From: an uncultured Prevotellaceae bacterium
GTDB taxonomy: Bacteria; Bacteroidota; Bacteroidia; Bacteroidales; Muribaculaceae
Direction of reading: 5' to 3'
Assembly (NCBI GenBank): GCA_945983195.1
Contig: CAMFSS010000168.1
Location: 1 to 5,507, forward strand
DNA: 5,507 nt
Below, piece after piece: positions 5,285-5,507 of this stretch. The position numbers were made by a program, and so were the translations under genes. Position 1 is the stretch's first letter. Each line of letters begins with the position of its first letter. Below the pieces are notes generated by a model. The model did no database searches. It saw nothing but the letters and a program-made list of their open reading frames with translations, and was not told the origin of the DNA.

Positions 5285-5406
5285 CACAATTTCCTTGCAA
5301 AAGTGAAGCCTCCCGCCAAAATTCTTCATAATCCCCAAGAAATACCACTTCCACCTCAATCATAGTAATCTCTGCAATACTCCCCCATGTTCCTCCTAAA
5401 GCCAAT

Positions 5407-5507
5407 CTATCTCACGATAAGGCACAAAAAAAGAGACACAAGCCCCACTTTCACAGCGTCTTGCTTGAGCCTAGCATCTTCGAGATTTATTGCTAAGTAA
5501 CACAACG
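5407..5507 (-). CDS. possible C-terminal end of a gene running in from the right edge
   Basis: One minus-strand frame is open from the window edge to TAG at 5407-5409, giving 32 residues that include INLEDARLKQDAV followed by a hydrophobic end (VGLVSLFLCLIV, Arg). It could be the tail of a membrane-associated protein transcribed toward thyA. The product is not recognised, and an open frame of this length can arise by chance; much of the hydrophobic part comes from a T7 run. The 5' part lies outside the window. Confidence 0.25.
   Translation of the reverse strand, partial: LCYLAINLEDARLKQDAVKVGLVSLFLCLIVR

Noticed and set aside
5226..5363. Minus-strand 45-codon ORF beginning MIEVEVVFLGDYEEFW
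   Set aside because: It runs through the candidate thyA promoter and the palindrome, has no ribosome site at its ATG, and matches no family I know; its second half is simply the palindrome and T-run translated.
5426..5467. Possible minus-strand intrinsic terminator: CAAGC/GCTTG stem followed by T7
   Set aside because: The stem has only five pairs with a 19-base loop, and six bases separate it from the T-run; it also lies inside the possible gene tail.

Overview
The window looks like a chromosomal stretch from a member of the Bacteroidales, probably a gut species. The basis is family recognition: PolA and ThyA read very close to Bacteroides-type versions, translation starts lack Shine-Dalgarno sequences and sit in A/T-rich leaders, a lipoprotein carries a Bacteroidetes-style acidic surface-export motif after its lipid cysteine, and several intergenic gaps hold TAnnTTTG, the -7 element of the Bacteroidetes primary sigma factor. 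A family such as Muribaculaceae is possible but cannot be fixed from sequence alone.

Layout, left to right. (1) The 3' part of polA on the plus strand (to 1568), cut by the left edge: the rest of the 3'-5' exonuclease-like domain plus the whole polymerase domain. (2) Convergent to it, a two-gene minus-strand unit: a secreted clan GH-D (GH27-like) glycoside hydrolase (3451-2069), then 44 bases later a small surface lipoprotein with a CBM35/CBM6-like sugar-binding domain (2024-1614). (3) A 434-base divergent intergenic region (3452-3885) with candidate promoters for both sides and a GC-richer block able to fold. (4) folA, dihydrofolate reductase, plus strand (3886-4377). (5) thyA, thymidylate synthase, minus strand (5212-4418), convergent with folA across 40 bases. 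(6) A 295-base right flank with a near-perfect 26-bp palindrome abutting a candidate thyA promoter, and perhaps the C-terminal end of one more minus-strand gene at the edge.

Functionally, ThyA and FolA are metabolic partners: ThyA makes dTMP and turns methylene-tetrahydrofolate into dihydrofolate, which FolA reduces again. PolA uses the resulting dNTPs. The hydrolase/lipoprotein pair is an accessory glycan-use module between housekeeping genes, with no SusC/SusD partners inside the window.

The most interesting signal is that the carbohydrate-binding module appears split between the two accessory genes. The hydrolase ends with what reads as the first strand of a CBM35 and then stops. The next gene, with its own lipoprotein signal, carries the rest of the same fold but lacks that strand. 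Second is the thyA palindrome. Third is a set of substitutions at normally conserved sites: PolA exonuclease motifs II and III, the PolA TGRLSS region, and DHFR Trp22 changed to Cys. These need read-level confirmation before biological interpretation. I did not find a clearly new defence or mobile system here; there is no transposase, CRISPR array, tRNA or rRNA that I can support.
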